Notes: a model not told the origin generated them from the sequence alone. DNA of 64,000 nt from Actinoallomurus sp963850195 (GCA_963850195.1 CAWKKD010000010.1:124001-188000), one strand, 5' to 3'; positions 24,019 through 33,488 are shown, counted from the stretch's first letter. Numbers and translations: made by a program.

Positions 24019-25185
24019 CTAGGGCTTCAGCGCCATCGTGGCGAGGTGGCGGTTGATGCCGTTGACGTCGGTGTCCTGGACGTTGCTCAGCACCACGACC
24101 GCGATGTCGTCGTCGGGCAGGTAGGCGTTGCTCGCGTGGAAGCCCTGCAGCAGCCCGGGGTGGTACATGTACCGGTGGCCGCGCAGCCGGTCGACGAGCC
24201 AGCCGAAGGCGTAGCCGCTCGACGGGGAGTCCAGGCAGCCGCCGGACGGGCAGGCGTGCTGGGACGTGAACGCCTCCTTGATCGTGCCGGGCACGGCGAC
24301 CTGGCCGGTGCCGAACGCGCGGTCCCAGCGGCCCATGTCGTCGACGTTGGAGTAGATGCCGCCGGCGGCGTTCGCCTCCGAGCCGTTGATCGGCGACAGG
24401 AGCGCCCCCAGCCGCGCGTACCCCTTCGCGGAGCCGGGCGGGGACGCGCCCAGGCTGTAGCCGGTGTGCGGCAGGCCGAGCGGTCCGGTGATCTCGTCGT
24501 GCAGCACGGTGCCGAACGGCTTGTGGGTGACGGTCTCGATGATCGCGCCGGCCAGGATGTAGCCGGAGTTGCTGTACTTCCAGCTCGTACCGGGCTTGAA
24601 GTCCAGCGGCTTGTTCACGAACCGCGAGATGATCTCCTGGGTCGTCGTCGGCTTCGAGATCTTCGGGAAGAAATCACTCATCTCTGAAATGTCGGGTATC
24701 CCGGACGTGTGGACCAAGATCTCGCGGATCGTGATGGGCTTCCAGGCGCTCGGGCAGGCCTTGATGTACTTCGGGACGAGGTAAGGGCAGACCGGGTCGT
24801 CGAGGCGGAGCAGCCCCTTGTCCCGCAGCTTCAGCATGATCATCGAGGTGAACTGCTTGCTCACCGAGGCGAGCCGGAAGATGGTCTCCGGCCGGTTGGG
24901 CACGTGCTTGGCCTCGTCGGCTTCGCCGGCGGCGAAGCGCGCCAGCACCTGGCCGTGCCGCAGGACCAGCACCGCGCCGGTGAACTTCTTCTTGGCCGCC
25001 AGCCCCGACAGGTAGGACCGCATCGCCGCGACCGCCGGATCGTTCGGCGGCGCGGGCGAGGTCGTCAGGACGGACGTACGAGCGGCGGGCGGCTGGGCGA
25101 CACCGCCGCTCTGCGGGCCTCCGCAGGCCATCGTCGTCACAAGCGTCAGCATGAGGGCCCATCTGGCATGTCGCACACCTGCCAT
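24019..25185 (-). CDS. Beta-lactamase-fold serine hydrolase, lipoprotein
   Basis: The protein has 388 residues. ATG at 25185 begins a signal peptide ending in a TMAC lipobox. The class C beta-lactamase/D-alanyl-D-alanine carboxypeptidase fold is shown by the nucleophile motif SVSK (in IFRLASVSKQFTS) and the YSNSGY motif, with an HPGLLQGF stretch in the KTG-equivalent region. It probably acts on cell-wall peptides or small esters outside the membrane. It is transcribed convergently with the DUF732-like gene. Confidence 0.87.
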   Translation of the reverse strand: MAGVRHARWALMLTLVTTMACGGPQSGGVAQPPAARTSVLTTSPAPPNDPAVAAMRSYLSGLAAKKKFTGAVLVLRHGQVLARFAAGEADEAKHVPNRPETIFRLASVSKQFTSMIMLKLRDKGLLRLDDPVCPYLVPKYIKACPSAWKPITIREILVHTSGIPDISEMSDFFPKISKPTTTQEIISRFVNKPLDFKPGTSWKYSNSGYILAGAIIETVTHKPFGTVLHDEITGPLGLPHTGYSLGASPPGSAKGYARLGALLSPINGSEANAAGGIYSNVDDMGRWDRAFGTGQVAVPGTIKEAFTSQHACPSGGCLDSPSSGYAFGWLVDRLRGHRYMYHPGLLQGFHASNAYLPDDDIAVVVLSNVQDTDVNGINRHLATMALKP

Positions 25186-25351
25186 CGTTACCCTCCCAGC
25201 GTCGCCGGTCACCACCCTCACCGGCCAAGAATCACCCACGGACACGACCATGCAGGTTAGCGGGCGCGGAAGGTGCGATCATGTGCGAATGGCGGCGAAT
25301 GAGCCTCGGGGGCATGGGGTAATGGACCGTCAGACGTTTCGGGGGGGACCA

Positions 25352-26260
25352 ATGCGCGCTGTCACCGTGTCCGGTTTTGGAGCCGAGCCCGAGCTGACCG
25401 AGCGACCGGTGCCCGAGCCGGGACGCGGTGAGGTCCAGGTACGCCTGAGCGCGGCGGGCATGAACCCGTTCGACTGGAAGGTGATCGACGGCGCCATCCC
25501 GGACGCGTCCTTCCCCCTGATCCTCGGCACGGACGGCGCGGGGACCATCGAGCGCGTCGGGCCCGAGGTCGTCGGATTCCAGCCGGGCGATCCGGTGTTC
25601 GGCCAGTTCAGCAGCGCGAAGAACGGGCGCGGCTCCTACGCCGAGGTCGCCGTGGCCCGTGAGCCGGCGATCGCCGCGGCACCGCACAGCATCGCGCTGA
25701 GCGAGGCGGCGGCCGTGCCCACCGCCGGGATGACCGCGATGAACCTCGTCGACCGGATCGGCGACGTCGAGCGGCTCTTGATCGTCGGGGCGACCGGGGG
25801 CGTCGGGACGTTCGCCACGCAGCTCGCCGCCTCGCGCGGCATCACGGTCGTGGCCACCGCGTCGCCCGCGAAGGCGGACCTGATGCGGGCGCTGGGCGCC
25901 ATGGAGGTCATCGATCACACCGCCGGACCGCTCGCCGACCAGATCGACCCGCAGGTCAACGCCGTGATCGACCTGGTCAGCGACACGGAGAGGCTGCACG
26001 CCCTGCTGCCCGCCGTACGCCCCGGCGGTACGGTCCTCAGCCCGGTCTTCGCCGTTCCCGAGAACGGCCTGCCCGGCGTCGAGGCCGCCAACTTCACCAA
26101 CAAGAGCGACGCGATGCTTCTCGACCGCCTCGCCCGGGAGATCGACGCCGGGCGCCTGCGCGTCGTCATCGGGGACACCGTCACGCTTCCGCAGGCCCCT
26201 GAGGCGCTCGCCCGCAGCCGTACCGGCCGGGCTCGTGGCAAAACCGTCATCGTCATCTGA
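25352..26260 (+). CDS. Zinc-independent MDR-family NADP-dependent oxidoreductase
   Basis: The protein has 302 residues. It has a GroES-like N-domain (MRAVTVSGFG..., AAGMNPFDWKVIDG, LGTDGAGTIERVG) and a Rossmann domain with IVGATGGVGTFATQLA, typical of quinone-reductase-like MDR enzymes. There are no structural-zinc cysteines. ATG at 25352 follows a GGGGGGGA tract. The WYL-domain regulator starts 24 bp downstream on the same strand and may be co-transcribed. Confidence 0.9.
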   Translation: MRAVTVSGFGAEPELTERPVPEPGRGEVQVRLSAAGMNPFDWKVIDGAIPDASFPLILGTDGAGTIERVGPEVVGFQPGDPVFGQFSSAKNGRGSYAEVAVAREPAIAAAPHSIALSEAAAVPTAGMTAMNLVDRIGDVERLLIVGATGGVGTFATQLAASRGITVVATASPAKADLMRALGAMEVIDHTAGPLADQIDPQVNAVIDLVSDTERLHALLPAVRPGGTVLSPVFAVPENGLPGVEAANFTNKSDAMLLDRLAREIDAGRLRVVIGDTVTLPQAPEALARSRTGRARGKTVIVI

Positions 26261-26284
26261 GCCGGGAGGGGCCAAACTGGGCCC

Positions 26285-27259
26285 ATGCGCGCCAGCCGGC
26301 TGGTCTCTCTCCTTCTGCTTCTCCAGTCCCGGGGGCGGATGACCGCGCAGGAGCTGGCGGACGCGCTCGAGGTGTCCCCGCGCACGATCTACCGCGACGT
26401 CGAGTCACTGTCGTCGGCGGGCGTGCCGGTGTACGCCGACCGGGGACCGACGGGCGGCTACCAGCTCGTGGACGGCTACCGCACCCGCCTCACCGGCCTG
26501 ACCGCCGAGGAGGCCGAATCGCTCTTCTTCACCGGCCTGCCCGGACCGGCCGCCGAGCTGGGCCTGGGCACGGTCCTCGCGGCGGCCGAGCTGAAGCTGA
26601 TGGCGGCGCTGCCCAGCGGGGCCGCCGCGCGCGCCGGCCGCGTACGTGAGCGGTTCCACCTGGACGTACCGGGCTGGTTCCACGGCGGTAAGCCCACGCC
26701 GTATCTGACCGCGGTGGCGCAGGCCGTGTGGGACCAGCGGCGGCTGCGGGTCCGCTACCGGCGATGGGGCACGCCGCCCGAGGTCGACCGCACGCTCGAC
26801 CCGCTGGGCCTGGTCCTCAAGGCCGGCAACTGGTACCTGATCGCCCGCGCCGACGGCACCGAGCGCACGTACCGGGTCGATCGCATCCTGATGCTCGAGC
26901 TCCTCGACGAGGAATTCGACCGGCCCTGCGACTTCGATCTCGCCGAGTTCTGGCGCGTCTACCTCGAGCGCTTCCACGCGAACATGTTCAACGGCGAGGC
27001 CGTCGTACGGTTCTCGCCGGACGGCATGGGCCGGCTGCACCACCTGTTCACCCCGGCGGCGATCCGGGCCGCGATGGAGAACGCCGGTGAGCCCGATGAG
27101 GAGGGCTGGGTGCGCACCGTGATCCCGATCGAGTCGGTACGCCAGGCGCACGCCGACCTGATGAGGTTCGGCGGCGATGCGGAGGTCCTGGCCCCCCAGG
27201 AGCTACGTGACCGCATCGCCGCCTCCGCGCGCGCCGTGCTGGCCCTCTATCAGGGCTGA
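26285..27259 (+). CDS. YafY-type transcriptional regulator (HTH-11 plus WYL domain)
   Basis: The protein has 324 residues. The N-terminal winged HTH reads RLVSLLLLLQSRGRMTAQEL and DVSPRTIYRDVESLSSAGVPV-type residues with the RGPTGGYQL wing. The WYL domain (about 140-215, GLVLKAGNWYLIAR and RTYRVDRI) and a C-terminal WCX extension follow. WYL domains sense nucleic acid or small ligands. Adjacent to the oxidoreductase it may control that gene. A strong hairpin follows the stop. Confidence 0.92.
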   Translation: MRASRLVSLLLLLQSRGRMTAQELADALEVSPRTIYRDVESLSSAGVPVYADRGPTGGYQLVDGYRTRLTGLTAEEAESLFFTGLPGPAAELGLGTVLAAAELKLMAALPSGAAARAGRVRERFHLDVPGWFHGGKPTPYLTAVAQAVWDQRRLRVRYRRWGTPPEVDRTLDPLGLVLKAGNWYLIARADGTERTYRVDRILMLELLDEEFDRPCDFDLAEFWRVYLERFHANMFNGEAVVRFSPDGMGRLHHLFTPAAIRAAMENAGEPDEEGWVRTVIPIESVRQAHADLMRFGGDAEVLAPQELRDRIAASARAVLALYQG

Positions 27260-27261
27260 GC

Positions 27262-27288
27262 CCCGCCCCCTCCGCGAGAGGGGGCGGG
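27262..27288. terminator. Bidirectional hairpin terminator
   Basis: CCCGCCCCCT and AGGGGGCGGG form a perfect 10-bp stem with a 7-base loop between the convergent WYL regulator and the membrane-protein gene. It lacks a clear U-tract, as is common in actinomycetes. Confidence 0.75.
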
Positions 27289-27313
27289 ATCATGACCGCA
27301 GCCAGAGCTTCGG

Positions 27314-28024
27314 TCAGGCGTTCGCGCCCGGCCGCTCGGCATCGCCGGCGACCTTGACGTCACCGCCGCCCTCAACGCCGGTGCTCGTACGCGGCGTCGA
27401 GAGGCCGTCCGGCGGCGTAGGCGGCACGCCCTCGGTGAAGGAGCCCGGACGCTGCGCCGGAACGGGCGAGCGGCCCATCCCGATGGCACGCGGAGCCGTG
27501 GTCTCCACGGTGTCGGCGTCCGGGTCCGGAGTGGCCTCGGCGGTTTCCTGCTCGGCGAGCCGGGCGTCCTTGACGCCGACGACCGCGAGGCGGCCGAGGG
27601 CGAGCGCGGCGAGGAAGACCGCGACGACGCCCAGGCCGTACAGCTGCGTGAGCTGCTCGACCACCTGGCGCGACGTGCCGCCGAGGGGACGGCCGAGCTG
27701 GTGGCCCTCCGTGGCCCACATCGCGCTGACCGGGACGCCGACGGTGTACCAGGCACCGCCGACCGCGGCGACCCAGGCACCGAACGCCGCGAAGGCGCGG
27801 TTGGCGCTGGACATCGCCATCAGGCCACCGAGGAAGACGGCGGCGCCGGGCAGGATCTGCAGCCAGAGGCGGCCGGACGTGACGGACCAGGCCTTGTCGG
27901 GTGCGAAGGTGAAATGGAAGTAGGGGCCGGCGAGAGGCACCAGGGCACCCCACAGGCCGAGCAGCACCAGGAGCGCGCCGCTGAAGGCGGCTCGGCTGCG
28001 GGGGACTCGGAGCATTGCGGTCAT
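27314..28024 (-). CDS. Four-helix membrane protein with disordered C-terminal tail
   Basis: The protein has 236 residues. Four hydrophobic segments occur in the first 150 residues (AFSGALLVLLGLWGALVPLA, ILPGAAVFLGGLMAMS, AAFGAWVAAVGGAWYTVGV, LYGLGVVAVFLAALALGRLA), followed by an 85-residue Pro/Thr/Glu-rich acidic tail. It resembles conserved actinomycete membrane proteins of unknown function. It is divergent from the Vps62-like gene. Confidence 0.75.
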   Translation of the reverse strand: MTAMLRVPRSRAAFSGALLVLLGLWGALVPLAGPYFHFTFAPDKAWSVTSGRLWLQILPGAAVFLGGLMAMSSANRAFAAFGAWVAAVGGAWYTVGVPVSAMWATEGHQLGRPLGGTSRQVVEQLTQLYGLGVVAVFLAALALGRLAVVGVKDARLAEQETAEATPDPDADTVETTAPRAIGMGRSPVPAQRPGSFTEGVPPTPPDGLSTPRTSTGVEGGGDVKVAGDAERPGANA

Positions 28025-28159
28025 CGAAGATCAACTCCCTGGACGGCTGGGCGGTTGGGGGTTACCCGCCGAAACACCGTTCATGCGGATTCATCGCGAA
28101 TGCTTCTACCGGCGCGCGATTCGGTATAACAGCCGGATGATGGTTGTTCTGGGGGCTTT

Positions 28160-29956
28160 GTGAGTGAGAAAGGTGAGATGCCCGCCGAAAGCGCGGATCT
28201 CGCGCTGCTGCGACGGTACGAACCGGTTCTCGTCTACAACGAGGGGGAGCGCTTCTTCCCGGTGGACGTCGAGGACTACGTCCGCTGCTGTGGCCTGTGG
28301 CGCGGTGAGGAGGAGCTGGTCCCGGCCGGCCGGCTGACGATCGAGAGCCTGGTCGCGACCGCCGAGCGCGACACGTCGTCGAAGCTGTCCCTGCTCCTGG
28401 TCCAGGAGCCGTTCGCGCGCAAGGAGGTCCGCCGACATCGCCGCGCGAGGCCGTCCATCGCCAAGTCCGGGCGGCTGGCCGCCGTCGGGCTGATCGGGCG
28501 TGTCTTCGACGTGCTGCTGCGCGCGTCGCTCTTCCTCCGCGGATCCGTGCCGGGCGGTGTCGCCGCCGCGGCGGCCGACCTGTACGAGCGGCGGATGAGC
28601 CCCGACCGGTGCGTCTACTACGGCCGGGTCGTACGCGACGGCGGCTACGTCGTGCTCCAGTACTGGTTCCTGTACGCGATGAACGACTGGCGTACGACGT
28701 TCAGCGGGGTCAACGACCACGAGTCCGACTGGGAGGCCGTGACCGTCTACCTCGCCGAGACGGACGAGGGGCCCACACCCGCGTGGGTCGCGGTGTCCGC
28801 GCACGACAACCGCGGCGACGACCTGCGCCGCCGCTGGGACGACCCCGACCTGCGTACGGTCGGCGACCACCCGATGGTCTTCGTCGGAGCGGGGTCGCAC
28901 TCCGGCGCGGTGGTGAAGGGCCAGTACCTCGTCACCGTCAACCCCGAGCGCCTGCGGTCCGTCGTCCGCACCGTCCAGCGGCTGATGGCGATCGCCCTCC
29001 CGTACATGCGCGACCGGCCGGGGTACGGCGTCGGGATCCCGTTCATCGACTACGCGCTGGGCAACGGCGAGGTGGTCGGCCCGGACCGGCCGCGCACGTG
29101 GCACCCGGTCCTGATCTCCGACGACACCCTCTGGGTCCGCGGATTCCGCGGCCTGTGGGGCCGTGACACCCGTGACTGGGTCGGCGGCGAGCGCGCGCCC
29201 GCCGGTCCGCGCTATGAACGCGACGGCCGGGTCCGTACGCTGTGGGCCGACCCGCTGGGGTGGGCCGGGCTGCAGAAGATCCCGCCGGACGAGCGGGAGG
29301 CGCGCCGGGAGCTGCTCGCGCGGGTCGAGTCGCTCCGCCGGGAGATCGCCGGCGCCGACGACGACATCGAGCGCGACCGCGCCGACCTGCGCCGGATGCG
29401 CACGACCGCGGTCTCACTGGGCCACTACGAGAACACCCGCGGCCTCGCCCGTCGGCGTGTCGCCGAGGTGGCCAAGGCGGAGGCGGCGCTCACCGAGCTC
29501 GTCGCCCGGCGTACCGAGCTCGCCGAGGAGCGCGACGCGCACGAGGCGACGCTGACCCGGCCGCCCGCCGCCGCGCTCCCGCAGTCCCACCTGCGGGAAC
29601 CGCACGAGCCGTACACGCCGACCCGTGGGCCCCGCGCGAGGTTCCTGCTCGTGTGGGCCGCGCTGAGCACGCCGCTGTTCATCCTCGCGATCGTCGGGAT
29701 CTTCGTGGTGCCGCACGAGCCGGTCGCGATCATGCTCGCCGCGGTCGTCATCCTGTTCGTCACGATGGAGGCGTGGGGTCGTCGGCGGCTGCTGGCGTTC
29801 GCGACGGGCCTGCTCATGCTCGCCGCGGGCATCGCCGTCGCGGCCGGGCTGGGGCTCGCGTTCAGCTACGGCGGACGGTACGTGCTGCTCGGCCCGCTGG
29901 TGGTCGTCGCCGGCATCCTGCTCGTCGTCAACCTTCGCGAGCTATTCCACCGCTAG
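28160..29956 (+). CDS. Vps62-like protein with coiled coil and C-terminal membrane helices
   Basis: The protein has 598 residues, with GTG at 28160. The N-terminus (LALLRRYEPVLVYNEGERF then FPVDVEDYV) and the central YWFLYAMNDWRT, NDHESDWEAV and YVSAHDN-type segments resemble the Vps62/DUF946 module of eukaryotic and bacterial proteins. Residues about 380-460 are coiled coil (REARRELLARVESLRREI onward). Four membrane helices occupy about 500-595. The N-terminal domain is probably cytosolic. Function unknown. The TAG overlaps the convergent kinase stop by 4 bp. Confidence 0.75.
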   Translation: MSEKGEMPAESADLALLRRYEPVLVYNEGERFFPVDVEDYVRCCGLWRGEEELVPAGRLTIESLVATAERDTSSKLSLLLVQEPFARKEVRRHRRARPSIAKSGRLAAVGLIGRVFDVLLRASLFLRGSVPGGVAAAAADLYERRMSPDRCVYYGRVVRDGGYVVLQYWFLYAMNDWRTTFSGVNDHESDWEAVTVYLAETDEGPTPAWVAVSAHDNRGDDLRRRWDDPDLRTVGDHPMVFVGAGSHSGAVVKGQYLVTVNPERLRSVVRTVQRLMAIALPYMRDRPGYGVGIPFIDYALGNGEVVGPDRPRTWHPVLISDDTLWVRGFRGLWGRDTRDWVGGERAPAGPRYERDGRVRTLWADPLGWAGLQKIPPDEREARRELLARVESLRREIAGADDDIERDRADLRRMRTTAVSLGHYENTRGLARRRVAEVAKAEAALTELVARRTELAEERDAHEATLTRPPAAALPQSHLREPHEPYTPTRGPRARFLLVWAALSTPLFILAIVGIFVVPHEPVAIMLAAVVILFVTMEAWGRRRLLAFATGLLMLAAGIAVAAGLGLAFSYGGRYVLLGPLVVVAGILLVVNLRELFHR

Positions 29957-30525
29957 AAGACCTCTTCTAGCTGGTCGGCGAGGGGTGGGGCCTCCGCGCG
30001 GTTGTCCAGCGCGATGTGCGGTACGGGCGGTGGCTGGTCGGCGTGGACCGCGGTGAGGAACTCCTCGAACCTCTCCAGCTTCCGCATGTCACGCGCGAGC
30101 CCGCGGTGCTCGAGCCGGCTGCGCAGCGTGTCGCGGTCCGACCGGATCCACACGAGGTTGACCGGCGAGCCGCCCAGCTCCTCCACCCAGGCCCGCCACC
30201 GGTCGCGTTCGCGGATCTGGCCGGTGAACGGGCCGCTCAGCATCACGGGGCAGCCGTGGGAGCGGATCTCACGCGCCGCGGCGGTCATGCCCGCGTACTC
30301 GTGCAGCTTGATGTTCTCGTCGTACCAGGGCCCCTCGCGCTCGCCTTCCGGCCGTCCGTTCGCGCGCAGGGTCGCGGACACGAACGAGCCGTAGATCGTG
30401 TCCTTGTCGAGTAGCGCGGGCACGGGGCGCAGGCGGGCGAGGAGGAGTTCGGCGACCGTGGACTTCCCGCTCCCCGGTGGGCCGGTCACGATCCACACCG
30501 CTCCCACGCGGGATTCGTTGCACAT
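29953..30525 (-). CDS. AAA/zeta-like P-loop kinase
   Basis: The protein has 190 residues. Walker A GPPGSGKST lies near residues 15-23 and LLDKDTIYGSFV provides a Walker-B-like or substrate Asp. An Arg-rich lid (RDTLRSRLEHRGLARD) follows. It is of the small-molecule/nucleotide kinase or zeta-toxin-like type, but there is no antitoxin gene beside it, so a metabolic kinase is at least as likely. It overlaps the convergent Vps62-like gene by 4 bp. Confidence 0.8.
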   Translation of the reverse strand: MCNESRVGAVWIVTGPPGSGKSTVAELLLARLRPVPALLDKDTIYGSFVSATLRANGRPEGEREGPWYDENIKLHEYAGMTAAAREIRSHGCPVMLSGPFTGQIRERDRWRAWVEELGGSPVNLVWIRSDRDTLRSRLEHRGLARDMRKLERFEEFLTAVHADQPPPVPHIALDNRAEAPPLADQLEEVF

Positions 30526-30730
30526 GGTCAGATCATCTCTCGCATCAGGGCAGGTGAGGGGCGAACTCGGCCGATCGGAGGCGCGGAAGGATGCTCGCGG
30601 GGCCGTGTCGTGCCGGAATACAGGGTGGATCGCGGAGAGATAGGCGCGATGAACGGTTCGAGCCGCGACGCGGCGCTACGAGGTCATTCAGGCTACGACC
30701 GCCGGGGGAACGCCCGCAGTCCCCGCCCGC

Positions 30731-31195
30731 CTACGCCACCGGGCCGGCCGAACCTGATTCGTGGAACCCCGCCGCCGAGGCCTCCTCGCGGGAACGGAAG
30801 AAACGATCGCTGAAGGGCGTCACCGCGTACGCAGGGCTGCCGGGGGCCGTGTAGGCGTTCCCGGCGGCGAAGGTCGTCCCTACCAGCGGCAGGTGGCCGC
30901 AGCGGACGACGTGCAGGGGGTACCGCGCCAGCCCGGAGGCCAGCGGCACGACCAGCGCGACCAGGTAGACGAGCACGGCGGCGACGGCGGCGCGGGGGAG
31001 CGGCGGGATCGCCGAGAGCGGCACCATGACCGGGAGCGCGGCCAGGAACCACGCCAGGACGAAGATCCCGTACCAGGAGGCGAAGGCCGCCGGGGGCCGC
31101 GGGTGTGACACGAGCAGCACCAGCAGGTACCCGAGCGCGGGGAACCCGAAGACGAGCAGCGCCAGCCAGCCCATGGCCTGCACGAAGCTCGTCAC
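30731..31195 (-). CDS. Small membrane protein
   Basis: The protein has 154 residues with three hydrophobic helices (MGWLALLVFGFPALGYLLVLL, YGIFVLAWFLAALPVMVPL, AAVAAVLVYLVALVVPLASG), then a soluble tail with AGNAYTAPGSPAYAVTPFSDRFF. It follows the enolase-superfamily gene by 14 bp on the same strand, so the two may be co-transcribed. I recognise no family. Confidence 0.65.
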   Translation of the reverse strand: MTSFVQAMGWLALLVFGFPALGYLLVLLVSHPRPPAAFASWYGIFVLAWFLAALPVMVPLSAIPPLPRAAVAAVLVYLVALVVPLASGLARYPLHVVRCGHLPLVGTTFAAGNAYTAPGSPAYAVTPFSDRFFRSREEASAAGFHESGSAGPVA

Positions 31196-31209
31196 CCCCT
31201 AGGCCGGAC

Positions 31210-32253
31210 CTAGGCCGGGATGCGGATGCTGCGGCGGGCGATGCGGGCGACGAGGGCCTCGTCGACCTGGTGACCGAGGCCGGGCTGGGTGAACGGGACG
31301 GCGACGACGCCGCCGACCGCGCTGACGGGTGGGGAGACGACGGCGATGCCGGACGGGCTCTCGGTGATGTCGCTGGGCGCGTCGCAGCCGGGCAGGCTGG
31401 CCAGGGCCACGGAGGCGGCCTGGCCGATGCCGAAGCCGTCGGCGCCGCCGCACCAGGTGTCCCAGCCCGCGGCGAGGGCGCGGTCGTGGGCGCCTCGGGC
31501 CGCCGTCAGGCCGCCGAGCCGCGCGATGCGCAGGCTGAGCATACGGCCCGCCTGCACGGAGATGGCCGCGTCGACGGTGTCCAGGTCGGCCGGGTCGAGG
31601 CAGACGGCCGCGGTGAGCCGGAGCTGGAGGCGGGCGTGGGCGCCCAGATCGTCGTCGGCGAACGGGCGTTCGATGGCGAGCAGCCCGTACGCGTCCAAGG
31701 CCTCCAGGGCGTCCAGGTGTTCCGGCGACTCGGTGTAGCCCTCGGCCGCGTCGGCGTGGAGGGCCAGGGCGGGGAACGCCCGGCGTACGGCGCGGACCGG
31801 TTCGATGTCCCAGCCGGGGTGGATGGCGAGGGTCACCCGGGTGTACCCGCCGCCGATGAGGCGGTTGACGCGGGTCAGCAGCACGTCCAGGGACTGCTCG
31901 GCGCTCAGGCGGCCGCCCGCCATGATCGAGGTACGCGTGCCGCCGAGGGAGTGCGCGAGCGGGCTGCGCTGGTGGCGGCACCACAGGTCCCAGCAGGCGA
32001 TGTCGACGGCCGAGGCGGCGGCGTGGCCGCCCAGCCCGCCGATGCCGACGACCTCCTCGGGCATGTCCCACTCGAGCCCGAGAAGGGCGGGGCCGACGCG
32101 CTCCTCGATGTCGGCCCAGCAGTGGTCGGAGCCGCCGACCTCGCCCCAGCCGTCGATGCCGTCGTCGCCGGAGATCCGTACCAGGATGCTCTCGGGTCGC
32201 CGGCCGCGGGGCATGGTCATGCGATACGCCTCGACCCCATGGATGCGGGGCAT
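31210..32253 (-). CDS. Enolase-superfamily protein (MLE/OSBS-like) lacking catalytic lysines
   Basis: The protein has 347 residues, with ATG at 32253 behind GAGGAC. The fold and spacing match o-succinylbenzoate synthase/N-acylamino acid racemase: an N-terminal capping domain and a barrel with metal acids Asp168 (HADAA), Glu195 (IERP) and Asp220 (CLDPAD), plus WCGGADGFGIG. The acid/base KxK after the second strand is TLA here (141-143), and the opposite Lys is Arg242 (SLRIAR). It therefore cannot do the usual racemase/OSBS chemistry as written. It may be a non-catalytic or altered paralogue. Confidence 0.82.
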   Translation of the reverse strand: MPRIHGVEAYRMTMPRGRRPESILVRISGDDGIDGWGEVGGSDHCWADIEERVGPALLGLEWDMPEEVVGIGGLGGHAAASAVDIACWDLWCRHQRSPLAHSLGGTRTSIMAGGRLSAEQSLDVLLTRVNRLIGGGYTRVTLAIHPGWDIEPVRAVRRAFPALALHADAAEGYTESPEHLDALEALDAYGLLAIERPFADDDLGAHARLQLRLTAAVCLDPADLDTVDAAISVQAGRMLSLRIARLGGLTAARGAHDRALAAGWDTWCGGADGFGIGQAASVALASLPGCDAPSDITESPSGIAVVSPPVSAVGGVVAVPFTQPGLGHQVDEALVARIARRSIRIPA

Positions 32254-32396
32254 TGCACCGTCCTCGCCTAGGTGTCCCTCTCTATGATCCACCCATTGAG
32301 AGAGTGCCCGCGTGCGCCGTTCCCGACGCTGGTGGTTCGATCGCGTCCGGCTCGACGGGGCAGGCCGCCCTCCAGGCGGTGGGTTAGGGTCGGCCT

Positions 32397-33488
32397 GTGG
32401 CGGAGATTCACGGTTTTTGTGACGAACGCTTCGCGGGCGTTCGCGACGCGTTCACGGCCAACTTCGACCGGGGAGCCGACATCGGCGCCTCCGTCGCGGT
32501 CTACGTCGACGGCGAGCCGGTGGTCGATCTGTGGGGCGGCCTGGCCGACCCCGAGACGGACCGGCCCTGGGAGCGCGACACCATCACGAACATCTGGTCG
32601 ATCACCAAGACGATGACCGCGCTGTGCGCGCTGATCCTCGCCGACCGCGGCCTCATCGACTTCCACGCGCCGGTGGCGACGTACTGGCCGGAGTTCGCGG
32701 CGGCCGGCAAGGAGAACGTCGAGGTACGGCACGTGATGGGCCACACCGCGGGCCTGCCGTTCTGGCGGGAGCCCCTCGAGGTCGCCGACCTGTACGACTG
32801 GGACAAGGTGACCGGGCTCCTCGCGGGGCAGGCGCCCGAGTGGGAGCCCGGCACCGAGTCCGGTTACCACGCGCTGACCCAGGGCTACCTCGTCGGCGAG
32901 ATCGTCCGCCGCGTCACCGGCCGTACGCTCGGCACGTTCTTCCGCGAGGAGGTGGCCGAGCCCCTCGGCGCGGACTTCCACATCGGACTGCCGGAGGAGC
33001 ACGATCACCGCGTCTCGCGGGTCGTCCCGGACATGACGATGCGGACGCCCGGCAACCCGGCCGTCGAGCCCAAGGTGTCCTGGACGCCTGAGTGGCGGCG
33101 CGCGGAGGTCCCGGCCGGTAACGGCCACGGCAACGCGCGTTCGGTGGCGCACGTCCAGTCGGTGATGGCCTGCGGAGGCGAGGCACGGGGCGTACGCCTG
33201 CTGTCCGAGAAGGGCTGCGAGGCGGTCTTCGAGGCGCAATCCGACGGCATCGACCGCGTCCTCGGCGCGCCGCTGCGGTTCGGGATGGGCTACACGCTTC
33301 CGTCGGCGATCGTGCCGCTGCCCCCGCGCTCCTGCTTCTGGGGCGGCTGGGGCGGCTCGGTCGTCGTCCTCGACCTCGACGCCCGCATGACGGTCGCCTA
33401 CGTCATGAACCGCATGCAGGACGGCATGCTCGGCGACGACCGCGGCGTCGGCATCCTGCAGGGTGCCTTCGCGGCCATGCGGGCCTGA
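32397..33488 (+). CDS. Beta-lactamase-fold serine hydrolase (EstB/class C-like)
   Basis: The protein has 363 residues, with GTG at 32397. The nucleophile motif SITK (IWSITKTMTAL, about residue 70), GHTAGLPFW, and the Tyr motif YHALTQGYLVGEIV match esterases and peptidases of the class C beta-lactamase family. A C-terminal WGGWGGS replaces KTG, as in EstB-like esterases. It has no signal peptide and is probably cytoplasmic. It is divergent from the enolase-superfamily gene. Confidence 0.88.
   Translation: MAEIHGFCDERFAGVRDAFTANFDRGADIGASVAVYVDGEPVVDLWGGLADPETDRPWERDTITNIWSITKTMTALCALILADRGLIDFHAPVATYWPEFAAAGKENVEVRHVMGHTAGLPFWREPLEVADLYDWDKVTGLLAGQAPEWEPGTESGYHALTQGYLVGEIVRRVTGRTLGTFFREEVAEPLGADFHIGLPEEHDHRVSRVVPDMTMRTPGNPAVEPKVSWTPEWRRAEVPAGNGHGNARSVAHVQSVMACGGEARGVRLLSEKGCEAVFEAQSDGIDRVLGAPLRFGMGYTLPSAIVPLPPRSCFWGGWGGSVVVLDLDARMTVAYVMNRMQDGMLGDDRGVGILQGAFAAMRA

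Noticed and set aside
29953..30525. Toxin-antitoxin system (zeta-like kinase)
   Set aside because: No antitoxin-like small gene lies next to it, and its convergent overlap is with a Vps62-like gene. A metabolic kinase is just as likely.
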